A stretch of 64,000 nt of DNA from Triplophysa rosa (Eukaryota; Chordata; Actinopteri; Cypriniformes; Nemacheilidae), in contig NC_079899.1 of the NCBI RefSeq assembly GCF_024868665.1, forward strand, positions 26,096,085-26,160,084, read 5' to 3'. How positions within the stretch are numbered: position 1 is the first letter of the stretch; the number at the start of each line of letters is the position of its first letter. Under the pieces are notes generated by a model. It did not search any database. It saw nothing but the letters and a program-made list of their open reading frames with translations, and had not been told where the DNA came from. Shown here in pieces: positions 12,895 through 24,125 of this stretch. The translations under genes were made by a program, and so were the position numbers.

Positions 12895-15800
12895 TTGCTG
12901 TGACAGCAGTATTTTGTGTTTTTTTTGCTTTGCACATCTTTCACTTGACGTCAGACCTTGTGCCAAAGACAACAAATGGAGGGGTGATGCGTTTCCGCTG
13001 GTCTTGTTTATTGCTCTATCGTCTCTCAGTATGTGAAGACAGACGTCTCGTGTTATTGTCAATGGCTCATAAACACTGCAGTATAAACGGTTCATTGTAG
13101 CTGGTTTCATATCTCTGAATAGCAGTTCCGTTTCTTGTGTTGGCATCAGACGTCAGGTTCCACATTTATAAACAGAGGTCATTCTTCCCCGCACTTTCAA
13201 TAGCTTGTTATTACTCCGTGTTGGTTGTCAGGAGAACGGCTGGACTGGCAGAATCTCACAGAATGACATACGGTAGTCTTCCAAAGAGGCAATATTTTAT
13301 GGAAATGATATTCAGACCTCCCGGTGCAGAACTACTGGCGCCGTCGGAAGCAAAGCGTGATGTTTGTCTTCGAAGTAAGTTTGTCAGGGACTTCTGAATT
13401 CTGACCCATGAACACAAAAGACTCTATTTGTTTTTATTTTGTGCCAGAAATCTTGGCAGAGGTGCTCCATCTTCTCTTATTTGTTGAAGCATCGATATGA
13501 AAATACTGTGCCATTAGAAGCAGGAGGTTGCCAGAAAATGCTTTGCCGTTTCTCTCTCTAGATTTATGGAGTGGTTTTTTCCCCTCTCTTCTTCTTCTTC
13601 GTCTTCTTATTCAGTGTCATTTCTGTTGAGCTGCATCTGGAAGTATTTATTTCAGTGCTGTGTAATCCATCTGCTGTGGCGGTAAACAGACCGGCTATTA
13701 TTTTTGAAAAAAGTCTCATCTTCAGGCTTTGTGAGACGGCAGCCCTCCGTCTGTTTCAGATACTCTTGATTTACGGGGGGTTTTCCGCCCGCTGACCCTC
13801 GAATCCCACTTCACAGCGTGCTGGTGTACAGTACGGCCCATTAAAGTCCAGCGCTGAGCGCAAATCTGGACGGCGTTCAACTCTCCAAATGACAGATCTA
13901 ATCCTTTAGGCAGAAATCTCAGAGGTGCTGCTTTACCCCTTAATCACACGCGTGGAAATCTAAACGCTACTGTGCACCCTTCACATGTGATAGTGATGTT
14001 TACATTAAAGACACTTTAGCCGCATGTACAGAAATCAACTGTTAAGTTTATCTTGACATCACTGATACACTACTGGATGATAAATATTTTGAACATGTGA
14101 CGTCACATGACCCAAAAGAGACTTTCAGAAAACTACATAAAGAGACGTCTTACACCATTTATATGCGGAGCCGCTCGTCATTGAGGAAACTGTAACACTA
14201 CAGATTTTAATCTACATTTTGATTGCTTGTTCTTGTCTTTTTTTACTAATTAATTGCACGCAGATTTGGGCAGATGTACACAACTGTGTTTTTTCAGTTT
14301 TCCAACAGTAATATACACTGAAAAAAGGGTAGGATTTACTTCATTTTTTGTTCATTTGCTTTATTTTTCTGCACACCGTTTTAAGTTAATTTACTTTAAA
14401 CTATGTGAAAAAAACTGTGCAAAAGAATTAAGCAAATAAACCAAAAATATAAGGAGCAATGTAGAGATTTTAGCGGCATCTAGTGGTGAAGTTGTGTATT
14501 GCGTTCGATGGCTCGTTCCACCCATCACCCCTCCCTTTCGAAGCACTATGGTGGCTGACACACGCTTCTTTGCCGTAGGAGAAGAACGTATTTATGAAAC
14601 GCGTTCTGTAGAGCAGCTTGTCCGTTTAGGGCTACAGTAGAAACAACATGACGAATTCCAAGTAATGGGACCCGCGGCGCGCACCTTCGAGTTGCTCCAA
14701 ATCTGTATAAATGTCTTTGTTCTGATGAACACAGAGAAAGATATTTGGAAGAATGCATAAAACCAGACAGATCTCGACACCCATTGACTCACATAGTAGG
14801 AAAAAAACAATGACAGTCAAGAGTGCCCCAGAACTGTTTGCTGTCCTACATTCTTCCAAATATCTTCTTTTGTGTTCAACAGAACAAAAAAAGGATAAAG
14901 TATTTTTCCTACTATGGCAGTCAATGGGGGGCAAAATGTGTTTTGTTACAAGCATTCTTCCAAATATCTTTCTCTGTGTTCATCAGAACAAAGACATTTA
15001 TACACATTATACTGGACGGTGAGGAAATGATGACAGAATTTCCATTTTTGGGTGAAGTGTCCCTTTAAGTACATCCTACTAGTTGTTTTTTCAGTGTATT
15101 TTATATCCTATACATACAGTGTATATATCTTATATATTACACACACTGATGTTTGTGTGTTTTGTGTGTGTGCGTGACAAATATTTGGTGGTCACGTTGT
15201 CAGTATTGCGCTTTAAATAGAATGACGGTATACTTTTGTGTCACGTTTGGTTGTGTGTCTGCGCAGGTCTGCTTGACTCTGCATTGTGTGATTTTGCACA
15301 AAAGCTGGTCGGAAGTTCATCCCAGACTATTTCCCTAAATCCTGTGGATTTCAGCTGGCCGGGGCTTTACATCCGTACATGTGAAGTGTCTGAGGGTCGG
15401 TCGGCTCTGGCTCTCCTCACATTCTCACATGTGTGCGTCATGAATAAACACAAGCGGGAGTTGTGTTGTCTCATTACAGACGCTCACCTCTCTCATCTGT
15501 ATCTGTCAGCGTACATGTGTGCATACGAATCTATCGCTGTTTAGCTTTAGTGTCCCTTTTCAACGGTGTGGTTTTTCCTGCTGGGGCTCGGTCTCTGACA
15601 GATCTGTGTTGTTCTTCGCTTGTATTTATGTTCTTTTTCTAGCGGAGTGTTTAACTGTATTCCTGACCTCTTTGTCTGATGTGTATCTTGGCCTGTGGAT
15701 TGGGCGTAAAGGAGGTGTTGGGAGCAGAAATATGCGCACCGCTCAACTTTACGAAGTGTGAGAAGGACTTTGTTTTGTTTATTGTTTCTGTCTTGCTCAA

Positions 15801-18800
15801 AGTCTGGAGACGACGACGATCCGTGGCTCTTCACGCACGAGACGGAGTCGGAACAAAGGCGACGCGTGGCGTGTTGTTTACAGCGGACGATAAACAGCGA
15901 GCGTTTCATTGAGTTTAAAAATAGAGGAGAGACAGAACCATGTTGTTGGTAATGACTTGCACATGTGAGTTTCTCTCGTTGATAATTGGCGTGTCATCTC
16001 TCGGCCCAGAGGAGACGCTTTGTCTCTCACATTCACACGACTCGACGGCCAAGCGGAGGACACCAGAGCTCTGATCAAAGATAAAGCCCCTCTCACCGGG
16101 GGTCATCCGTCTTCTTCGGCTGGATCCTGGCAGAGATGTGACTCAACGGCCGGGAGACGAGAAGTGCAAACCCTTTCCTTCCTCACGCAAACAAGACTCG
16201 AGCAAAACGGCTTCTCTTTCAACTCCACGGCCTGCCAAAAACCAGCTCCAGTTCCTCAGAAGTTCAACTCTCGTCCTAATGTAACGCCGATCAGATCACG
16301 CCGAGGTGGACCGTTCAAAAACACGCTTCACTCACTTTACTTTGATCAATATTTGAAATGACCTTTTGGTGTATGCTTTTGTCATGTTATAATGTATTTT
16401 TTTAATAAATACATTTTTGTTTATTATTATAATTTGATCTTTTCAGTTTATTTTTGAGGCAACATGTCCGTTTTTCGTTTAGTTTCATTTTTTACAATCA
16501 TTTTTAGGGCAATATTTTATTTTATTTTAATGAACAGAAACGTTTTTCAATTTTAATTTGAGCGAACAAAAATAATCTGTTCACTATCTTTATTCTGTAA
16601 AATCACAAAATCTCAAATTGTGTCATGAATTTGCTTTTAGGGGATTTTAAAAAGGACAGATTACCCAACAATGAGAATTCTGTCATCATTTATTCATCCT
16701 CGTGTCATGTCAAACCTGTACGAGTTTCTTCCTTCAGCAGAACACAAAAGAAGATATTTGGAAGAATGTTGATAATCAAACAACATTTTAGCTTCAAGGT
16801 CCTAAACATGAGATATTAATATATCATTTTTTGGGTTATATATTTGTATAGTTATATAATAAATTGTTAATTTGAGCTTTTTTAGCTTCTTGTTTGCTGT
16901 TGTCATTTTTTTGCAGCGTTTTGTTGCTCTACATGCAGTTTAGAGATCAAACGTCAGGCAGTTAATGTACAAATGATGACAGAATTGTTGCTGATGAATT
17001 CTTTCGTGTAGCGGTGATGACACCGCAATGTCATCCATACGTGTGTAATTGATGAAGATATTATAGACTCCACTTCATGATGCCTCACACAAATAACAGC
17101 AAACGTGTGTGGTGTGTTCATGGCACATGTGCGTTCAGTTTCAGTCCGTCTGTAGTGTTAATGTAGACGCTGGCCTTCTGAAACCACACGCTGCCCGGAC
17201 TGCACATTCTCAGTTGTTCTTGGACCCGTTGATGCCGTTTGGGTCTGTGGAGGAGGGTCGTGGTCGTGATCCACCCACTGTCTGAATGAGACGGGCCGCT
17301 CTGAACCTGAAGACCTCCGTGAACTCATTACCATACAGAGAAAGAGGAACCCTTGACGTTATTGAACTGGTATACTGTATAATTGTACTCGTTCATGAAG
17401 GATCTGAGTTTGTCCTGTGATCGATCTCGTCCTGCAGTTGCTGGGCTTTTCTGGGTCTTCGAGAGTGTTTCTAGTTGGTTGTCATGTGACTGAAGTGAGA
17501 TGTTTTGTCTGGTGTTTGTTCAGACGACGGTTGTTGTGTAACAGATGCAGGTGTACAGATGGAAGGATCTGTTGATGTTTGCTCAGTTTTTCAGGATCTG
17601 GTCTGTAGTTTGTTGATGCTGTAATTTCACTCACAGATCAACAAAAGTCTTCAGCAAATCACCACACAACCTTTCAGCTTTCATTCGCAAGAATCTCTCT
17701 TTATAACATTGACTCTCTCTCTCTCTCCAGTAGGTTTTGTGTATTTCCTTCTGAAGTCTTGTTAAATGGTCCACTCCAGTGTGAAGAAGGTCCTTCTATG
17801 TAGTTTCCACAAGATTTGTTTCTTTGTTTCTCTTTCTTTGTCAAATTTTATGAAACCATGGAAGATATGTCAACTTTTCAATTGATTTGGTGCAGTCACG
17901 GAGCATTGTGTTCTGTTTTTGAAGGAAATTTGTTTTTTTCTCTATAATGGTAACATTTACGTTTATTATATATATGTATATCTATATGTATGTATTTTTT
18001 ACTATTTTTTTTGTCCTCTCTCTTATTCTACTTGTCATTTGTAGTGTTACATAATCTCTTTCTTTCACAATTTAATTCAATTTAAGTATACTTTATTGGC
18101 ATGACAAAATGTACATTCATATTGCAAAAGCATTTGCAGCGGGGCTGCGTACAAATAGTGCAAATATGTAACAAACTAAAAGAAAGATAATTATAGTAAA
18201 ATAAATAAATAAAGTGTTTATGTATGTAGTGCAACTTAAAGTGGTTTATAATATATGTAAATATATCAAAACAGAAATAGAGTATAGTTTCTCTCTCTCT
18301 CATTCTGTATGTAGTTTGAGTCGTCTGTTTTTCTGAATTAAACTCTGTCTGGATTCTGTCTCTGTTTGTCTTTGTGTTTCATTAAAACAGCAGACAGGCG
18401 GACAGAGCGAGCGAGAGCGGAATGCATGAAAAACATCAGCGTCAACACATTCACGCCGTCTGTTTTGACTTCTTCATGTCCTTTACATGAAATGAATTGA
18501 GGTGTTTTATGATCTGTCACCGTGAGCGGGTTTGTGTCTCACACCTGCTTTATCTCATTGATGTCTTTAATTCTGACGCTGTCCTTGTGGTGGATTTTCA
18601 TGTAAGAGCGCTTCTTCTGTTCAGAAAGACCTGCGACACGTGTGTTATTTTTACTCTTTTTTTTTTTTTAATTATTTGATGGTTTTATTGGCAGTGGTGC
18701 TGTATATTATCCAGAATCTTCAGTAAATGTTCATTGTGTTTGGTGTTGTTTGACCACTTCTTAGAGTCACCGTCACCTCACACATCCACCTTTATTTACT

Positions 18801-19231
18801 CAAATCTATATTATATTATATATTGTTGAACAAACATTCAATTGAAGGTCGGTTTGTGTTTGTTTACTTTGTTTTTGAACTCAAATACTAAATATATGTC
18901 CACTGAATTTATGTCAATGTCTGCATTAATAACATTTCTTTGAATACAGTGAAGTCAGGCATCACATCTTTGAGCCATATAATACATACATTAATGTGAT
19001 TTTGGCCACTTTTATAACCAAATGTTAGAAAAATATATGAGTGATACAAAATATTATCTATAGTTCTTGATAAATCAAATACTGTATGTGAATGATATAA
19101 GTTTGCAGTTAACGTCCATGAAACACATTCATAAACCACACGTGCATGCTGTGTTCTTTCATAACAGATTGTGTGTTTCTCTGTGACAGAGCGCCCACCG
19201 CAGGACCGGCATGACCTTCCTCGCCTGCTGA
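3727..19231 (+). CDS. supt3h: SUPT3H, SPT3 homologue of the SAGA complex (3' half, six exons)
   Basis: SUPT3H is a histone-fold subunit of the SAGA/STAGA transcription coactivator and acts in the nucleus. Coding exons seen: 3727-3802, 5012-5124, 5326-5436, 8227-8397, 9116-9226 and 19190-19231 (stop TGA 19229-19231). All junctions have AG/GT sites and matching phases (the first is phase 1, the rest phase 0). Diagnostic segments are [92 protein letters not shown] and the terminal [11 protein letters not shown], all close to the human C-terminal half. The N-terminal histone-fold exons lie left of the window. Exon 8227-8397 (57 codons) has no counterpart in the human protein as I remember it and ends in a basic cluster, KTKQRKRKK. 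Its donor, AAG/GTCAAC, is weak, and read-through would give a stop four codons later. Confidence 0.95.
4217..4312. repeat. short MITE-like remnant
   Basis: The segment begins GGGCTGGGCC and ends GCACAGCCCTA, around AT-rich sequence with TTAACGCGTTAA-like motifs. This resembles the ends of small teleost hAT-type elements. No clear target duplication was seen, so it may be truncated. Confidence 0.35.
5538..5822. mobile_element. non-autonomous hAT-like element
   Basis: The left end CAGGGATGCACCCGATAC and the right end GTATCGGTGCATACCTA are inverted repeats with a few mismatches. The flanking octamers GTCATTTT and GACATTCT match at six of eight positions, consistent with a decayed 8-bp hAT target duplication. 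It has no coding capacity and lies in the supt3h intron after exon 5326-5436. Confidence 0.6.
6350..7400 (-). mobile_element. degenerate LINE fragment with reverse transcriptase motif
   Basis: On the minus strand, pieces of reverse transcriptase are readable in shifting frames: a [23 protein letters not shown] stretch around 7150-7250, then [19 protein letters not shown] at about 7000-7070, then a C-terminal region near 6600-6800 (an [13 protein letters not shown] segment). Several frameshifts and stops make it inactive. A second small piece of the same family occurs at 53175-53330. The RT motif fixes it as a non-LTR element; I do not assign a clade. Confidence 0.75.
7944..8063. mobile_element. 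one end of a TACACTCTTAAAAATAAAGG-type MITE
   Basis: The sequence CACTCTTAAAAATAAAGGTG, then GCCATAGAAGAGCC and AAAGGTTCTTTAAAGAACC, matches the left half of the complete copy at 30250-30833. The right inverted terminus is missing here. This copy preserves the empty CTTTAAAG site that is occupied by another element at 30354-30742. Confidence 0.65.
9942..10440. mobile_element. TTAA-flanked MITE with long inverted termini
   Basis: The left terminus TTAAAGCGGTACTTCAGCCA is mirrored at the right by TGGCTGAAGTACCGCTTTAA, and the complementarity continues inwards through ATGAATCAAAAT. TTAA tetramers sit at both ends, as for piggyBac- or Kolobok-type insertions. No coding capacity. It lies in the last supt3h intron. 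Confidence 0.8.
10896..11030. repeat. (TG)n microsatellite
   Basis: About 135 bp of TG dinucleotides with a few TGCG interruptions, in the last supt3h intron. Confidence 0.95.
11553..12760. repeat. 62-bp minisatellite with alternating A/B units
   Basis: About 19 tandem copies of a 62-bp unit containing CAGTTGCTAGGGTATGGTAG. Two versions alternate. Type A reads GTGGTTGCTATGCTGCTCTG and has TAATG and CGCTG. Type B reads GCGGTTGCTAAGCTACTCTG and has TAGTG and CACTG. They differ at six diagnostic bases. From about 11679 to 12300 the order is a strict A-B-A-B, giving a 124-bp higher-order period. A patch at about 12305-12435 is irregular, with many small insertions. The array lies in the last supt3h intron. 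The minus-strand frame at 12183-12476 is a by-product of the repeat. Confidence 0.93.
12846..12892. repeat. (GT)n microsatellite
   Basis: A pure GT tract of about 47 bp, shortly after the minisatellite. Confidence 0.95.
14316..15096. mobile_element. TA-flanked MITE with CACTGAAAAA termini, carrying nested repeats
   Basis: The left end CACTGAAAAAAGGGTAGGAT and right end ATCCTACTAGTTGTTTTTTCAGTG are inverted repeats flanked by TA on both sides, as in Tc1/mariner-type insertions. Inside is a segment with GCGGCATCTAGTGGTG and, from about 14700, a partial copy of the family with AACACAAAAGAAGATATTT-like motifs seen complete at 42808-43119. Clusters of overlapping short frames here are non-coding. 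Confidence 0.65.
16640..16800. mobile_element. partial copy of the TTAA/AGGGACAGTTCACC MITE family
   Basis: This shares ATTCTGTCATCATTTATTCA, the conserved TCAAACCTGTACGAGTTTCT block and AACACAAAAGAAGATATTTG with the complete copy at 42808-43119. The right half is missing. Confidence 0.6.
18065..18260. repeat. possible LINE 3'-end fragment
   Basis: The stretch beginning TTAAGTATACTTTATTGGCA and continuing through GCAAAAGCATTTGCAGCGG resembles 3' ends of fish LINEs in the orientation of the fragment at 6350-7400. No coding part is attached, so this is weak. Confidence 0.35.
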
Positions 19232-19556
19232 ACCTCAACACAAACACACCGACCTGAAGCCTGAAGATGCTGTTTTACACAACTGCTTTTCACTTTGATT
19301 CGTGTAAACACTTCAGTTTTTTTCTTTTTGTTTTGTATGTTTAGTTGTGAATTATTGTCAGTGAGTGACAGAAGTTGTCAAATAGTTTTGGACAAATGAG
19401 TTCACCTGTTGGATTTGGATCTCGTGTTGGTGATATGGAATCAGTTCTGGTTGTTTTTGTCTTTATTTGAAATGTTGAGACTGAAAATCCATCTTTCATT
19501 TGATGCTTTAAATGTTTGATTTTTTATCACATCATCAGATTTTTTTGTACTTATAA

Positions 19557-19562
19557 AATAAA
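19557..19562 (+). terminator. poly(A) signal of supt3h
   Basis: AATAAA lies 326 bp after the supt3h stop codon in AT-rich sequence, with a T/GT-rich stretch downstream. It gives a compact 3' UTR of about 350 bp. Confidence 0.65.
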
Positions 19563-20221
19563 ATGCATCTTATGTGTCAAGAATGTTTCATGTATTTGTC
19601 ATCTTTGTTCACATGGTACATTAATGAAGACGAATGAACGAGAGAATGCTGAAGGAGTCTTTCACTCTTTATATCAGTTCAGCTCTGATCTCTCAGATGT
19701 TCTTTAAATCCCCCACACACGTGAACTGTTTCTACAGTTAGACACGTTGATTTTGAGGTTTGCTAAACCAACCGTAGTGATGTTGTTTCACATCAAGTGT
19801 ACACATCTGTTAAAGTGTTTTATCCCTCACGTATCCCCCCACGGTTCAGTTTCATGTCAACAGAAGGTCACTTGTTTCTGGTTTATGGGTTCAGAGATTG
19901 ACAGATGATCTGCACTGAATACATCAGACTTGAGTCGAGTGGCCCGTGTGGTGTCTTGTGTTCGATTGGGATGAGGATTTTCCTAAGATTGCCGTCGTCG
20001 GTCATTTACCAAAATTGCTCTTAAATTGAACAGTAAAGATGTGTGAATGAATGATGTCGCCTCACAATAATCTACTGTACACATAATCTAAAGAGTAGCG
20101 AACCGTGACGTTTTAGCCTTGGCCCTCTGCGCACGCGCAGATGCGCTTTCCGCATTTCTTCTTTTTTTTTTTAAGTTTGGTGGTTGGCGAACCAACTTTG
20201 ATGCTTCTTCCGCTTTACAAG

Positions 20222-20242
20222 ATAGCTGGTGAACAACCCATA

Positions 20243-20277
<35 letters not shown>

Positions 20278-20350
20278 CTAGACGCCGCATTGGCCGCTTT
20301 GCTCCACTGCTGCGATACGTCAATAGCGCCGCCATATTGGTGAGGGCAAC
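20222..20350. repeat. left arm of a long inverted pair around the DIRS element
   Basis: Read on the minus strand, this arm runs GCCCTCACCAATATGGCGGC, then ATTGACGTA, then AATGCGGCGTCTAG, then (TA)n, then GTCTATGG. The same order is found on the plus strand at 24847-24890 continuing at 26036-26095, where other elements have inserted after ATTGACGTA. The arms lie about 4.5-5.9 kb apart and enclose the DIRS element. They may be ends of one foldback element or two opposed copies of a dispersed repeat. Confidence 0.6.
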
Positions 20351-20754
20351 AGTGCACTAAAAGCCCACTGAACCCAATGGGAGAGCTATGCTTTTTGGGC
20401 ATTACAAGCACAATCACGTTTACATTTCTTAACATATTTCAATGGTTTACAATATACGTGTAGAGTACAACTTCACCATGTCTCTAGTTGCTTCGTGTCT
20501 CGATTATAGCTACTTTGAAATGAATGGTTGTCATAAGGAAATGGGAAATCCATTAGTCGTGCCTGTTATTCGGGAGAATCCACTAGATCGCACCATGTTC
20601 AGTGATATGTTGTAGACAAGACAAGCAACAGAATAAATTACCACGTTATAGTAGTCGAGAATATAACAGACATGTAGCCTAAAGATTGTATTTATCTTTT
20701 ATTTATCCGGTAAACCCGTTACAGCAGTAAAACATGATGTATGTGATATAGTAA

Positions 20755-20812
20755 AACAATAGGTTACTTTCGTAACCCCGGTTCTCTGAAACATTGAGTG
20801 GAGAGATCCACC
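20755..20812. repeat. 58-bp inverted repeat, left arm (partner 21003-21060)
   Basis: AACAATAGGTTACTTTCGTA and the following 38 bases through GAGATCCACC are repeated in inverse orientation at 21003-21060 with one mismatch, leaving a 190-bp loop. The loop holds the copy of the left terminal repeat of the DIRS element. This matches the split, complementary termini known for DIRS elements. Confidence 0.9.
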
Positions 20813-21179
20813 TATGGGAAGGGCATCCGTACCTGACCTCTGCAGAAGCATCCAATTGCACCAAGTCTGGCTAGACAGACAGAAGCGAGCAGCCAATGCC
20901 AGGTAAGGCCCCACCCCCTTACCTGAGAGCATAAAAGGTCTGCCTGCGCTGCTTTTCTTCAGTAAGTATATTCACTTCTCGTGCAGCAAGCAGGGCAAAG
21001 CTGGTGGATCTCTCCACTCAATGTTTCAAAGAACCGGGGTTACGAAAGTAACCTATTGTTCTCTTTCATCATCTCGTGTTCAAGATCCACCTGTGGGAGA
21101 GACATGTACAGCCCCCCGATTGCCCAATACACTCACAGTGAAGTTCTGTGAGTGTGGCATATATCAATCGCTCAAGCGC

Positions 21180-22619
21180 GTTTAAGTTTGTCCTCTCACG
21201 GGCCAGGCCAAGAGAGCCACCCTGTCCGGGTGTGGGTGACAAATCTCCTCGTTCGCCTGAGACAATAGGTCTGTGCGGAGGGGGAGGCACCACGGTGGGG
21301 CATATAACAGAGCGATTATCTCTGCCAGCCACGGTGCTTTGGGCCACCTGGGAGCTATTAGAAGGAGAGACAGGCCCTTCTCTCTCACTCTGGCCAGCGT
21401 GGGATTTATCATGCACAGAGGAGGAAAAGCATACAGCAGCACCTTGGGCCATGGGTGGGCCAGTGCGTCCACCCCAAGGGGCACGTCCAAGTCCTTTAGC
21501 GAGAAGAACATAGGACAATGGGAGTTTTTCCCCGAGCGAGGCGAATAGATCTACGGTTGCCTGAACGAATCTCCTCTATGTCATGCTCACTATCTGAGGG
21601 TGGAGGTGCCAATCTCCGTAGAGTGGGTTCCCCCTCTATAGAAGATCCGCGCCTCTGTTCAGGATGCCTGGAACATGAGTCGCGCGTAACGACAGGAAAA
21701 ACCGCCCGCTCCACACCAAAAGCTTGTGAGCTAGAGCGTGAAGTTTCTGTGAGCGTAAACCGCCCTGGCGATTGATATATGCCACCACTGTGGTATTGTC
21801 GCAGCGTACGAGCACATGATGTCCTTGCAGGTGAGGCAGAAAATAATTCAGAGCTTTCCATATGGTCAGGAGCTCTAAACAATTTATGTGTGCTGAACGT
21901 AGTCTGCTCGGCCACAAACCGTTCACTATTCTGCCCTCCTGGGTCGCACCCCAACCTGTTAAGGATGCCTCTGTCATCACAACTTTCCGCATCACTACCA
22001 TTCCCAAATGGGTTCCCTGTGCATAAAAGTCCTCGTCCCTCCAGTGGCAAAGAGCTGTCGTGCAGCCAAGCCCACCTCCGCACACAGACAAAAAGTCTGA
22101 GGACTGAGTGAGAGCCCGAAAGGAAGAACGGTGAATTTGTAACATATGCCTAGATAGGCGAAACAAAGAAACTTCCTGTGTGGCGGATAAATGCTTATGT
22201 GGAAAAAAGCATCCTTGAGATCGACTGATGTGAACCAGTCGTTCTGTTTTATGGCGTGGGCCAGAGTGCTGTGGGTTAACATTCTGAAATTGTATTTCCT
22301 CAAATGTTTGTTCAACACTCGGAGGTCCAAGATGGGGCGGAGAGAGCCGTCCTTCTTCGGGACCAGGAAATTACGGGAATAAAACTTGATTTATCAGGCT
22401 GAGAGGCACCACCTGAATCGCTCCCTTCATTAAGAGAGAAGAGATTTCTTCTTTCAGAATGTGAGCAGAGCTCTCCTCCGTGTGAGAAGAGAGAACACCG
22501 TTGAAAAGCGGGGGTTTCACTACAAACTGCAGTCTGTAACCCTGCATAATTGTACGCATCACCCACTCCAGAGGTGCAACGGTCTGCCAGGTTGACTCGC
22601 AATTCTCGAGAGTCCCCAC
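21180..22619 (-). pseudogene. DIRS pol remnant (RT, RNase H, downstream domain)
   Basis: The RT portion shows VVKPPLFNGV, then RPILDLRVLNKHLRKYNFRM-type text, the first catalytic aspartate in SVDLKDAFFHISI, and VLPFGLSLSPQTF. The text then jumps into a WRDEDFYAQGTHLGM segment in another frame, skipping the usual YxDD region. The RNase H part shows MTEASLTGWGA, CLELLTIWKAL and RCDNTTVVAYINRQGG, with Asp and Glu residues in the expected context. After another frame change, DALAHPWPKVLLYAFPPL and ICHPHPD are readable. No intact frame joins these parts. Confidence 0.8.
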
Positions 22620-23029
22620 CAGGGCCGGTGAAGCGCCGAAATCCTCACCGAAATCCTCTTTTGCGATGCAATGGCGCCATCTAGTGGACAGACTAGGGGC
22701 GGCATGCGTGGATTTAGAAAGAGGTTTTCTCTCTGCAGTACTCTCCCTGAGATGAATTCAATAGATTTGTTTGTTTCATTGTGTTTTTTGTGTGTTTTGT
22801 GTTGAGGAACACCGGGCCGAAGCCTTTATTAGTTGGGTGAGGGGAACAATGTGTGTGCTGTGTGGTGACACTGCTTGAGCACATTTCCTTGCAACCAACC
22901 CCCTGAACGAGGGGGGAAAGAACACAGCGTCCACTGAACGCACGGGCTGGGAAACCTCTGAGACCCCTCCGTGAGAAAACCTCCGTCTTTTGGACAAGGG
23001 CTCTGGGACAGAAAGAGAGTCAGATGAGC

Positions 23030-24125
23030 TTATGGCTCACGAACGAGGACTCTGTGCCCCCAACGGTCAGACATCAGACTGGCCGCTTGTGTTTCGAGTT
23101 GGTAGGGGTTGGGTTGGGGGGGTTCCCGGCTGCGGCCGTGGCTGGAGACGGTCTTCCGCCTGTCCACTAAAATTTCCGCCTGGTAAGCGGAAAGCAGGGA
23201 CGAAACATTAAGAGCCCTGACAGCCAAGGCAGAGGATTTATGAGTGGCTTGATGAACGGAGGCAGAAAAACGGTCCATTTTGCCAGGCAAGACCGGCTTC
23301 GGGGGGCGAGTAGCCTGCCCTGGACGGGGTTGAGATGCCTGGTGATCGACGGCTCAACAGCAGGGATCACATAAGCCGAGAGCCGCCATGTCTTTCACCT
23401 CCAGACCCGCGAGACCGTGTTTGAGGTTCAGCGGTTCGCTCTAGTAGTGCCTCATGTGCTTCGCGCACGCTGGCAGGACGGGGAAGAGTTGTTTCCTCGG
23501 GCCGGGAGGGGGTCCCAGCACTTTCCCATCATACACATCCCTCTCCTGGTCGGTGGCGCTCTGCAGAGCCGGCCACGCAATGTCAAGGCGAGTGGCCACT
23601 CGTTCGCACACGTCCAGGAGGATGGACTGGGGTAAGGCCGCGGGGGGTTAACCTGGGGAACACCAGAGAGTGGGATGGCCTCCTCGTCCTCTGAGACCCC
23701 AAGAAGGCCCACGTCATCTTCATCGCCGGAACCAGCCGGTTCATCGGCGAACAGGAGGTTGCCCGCGAAAATATCCTCTTCGGGGAACACAGGATTAGGC
23801 AGGTCAGCCCAATTAAGTGATGTGGCACCCCTGGAGGCACGTCGCCATCACCTAGTCCCCCATCCGAGTCAGAAAGGCCTAGCTCCGGGTTCTCCAAAGC
23901 CTCTTCTGCATGCTTGAGGCCCAAGCAGACCACGCAGAACTCGTGAGAGTCCTTAGCAGCGATGAGAGCCCCGCACGCGGCCGGACAGGCACGTGATGAG
24001 CCGTTCCCGGGAGCAGTGGCAGATTTAGAGAGCGACATACCGGCGAAAAACTCGTTAAATTCCATGGCGGGCAGCCGTGGAAAGTAAAGGGGGAGCAGGT
24101 GAAAAAAGAGCACGAGCGTGGGCAT
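23030..24125 (-). pseudogene. DIRS gag remnant
   Basis: On the minus strand, the segment beginning near MEFNEFFAGMSLS includes a Cys-containing stretch ACPAACGALIAAKDSHEFCV followed by CLGLKHAEEAL. This resembles the N-terminal gag-like protein of fish DIRS elements. Acidic DEDDVGLLG text and a later SALAVRALNVSSLLSAYQAE segment sit in other frames, so the gene is frameshifted. Confidence 0.65.

Noticed and set aside
14546..15068. A cluster of short frames on both strands
   Set aside because: They fall inside nested MITEs and reflect inverted-repeat composition.
20088..20435. A minus-strand frame of 115 residues with a Tyr-Ile repeat
   Set aside because: The repeat comes from a (TA)n tract inside the inverted arm. 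No domain is visible, and the mirrored arm has no matching frame.
21148..21548. Plus-strand frames of 90-120 residues inside the DIRS element
   Set aside because: They are antisense to the pol remnant on the minus strand, which has the recognisable protein text.
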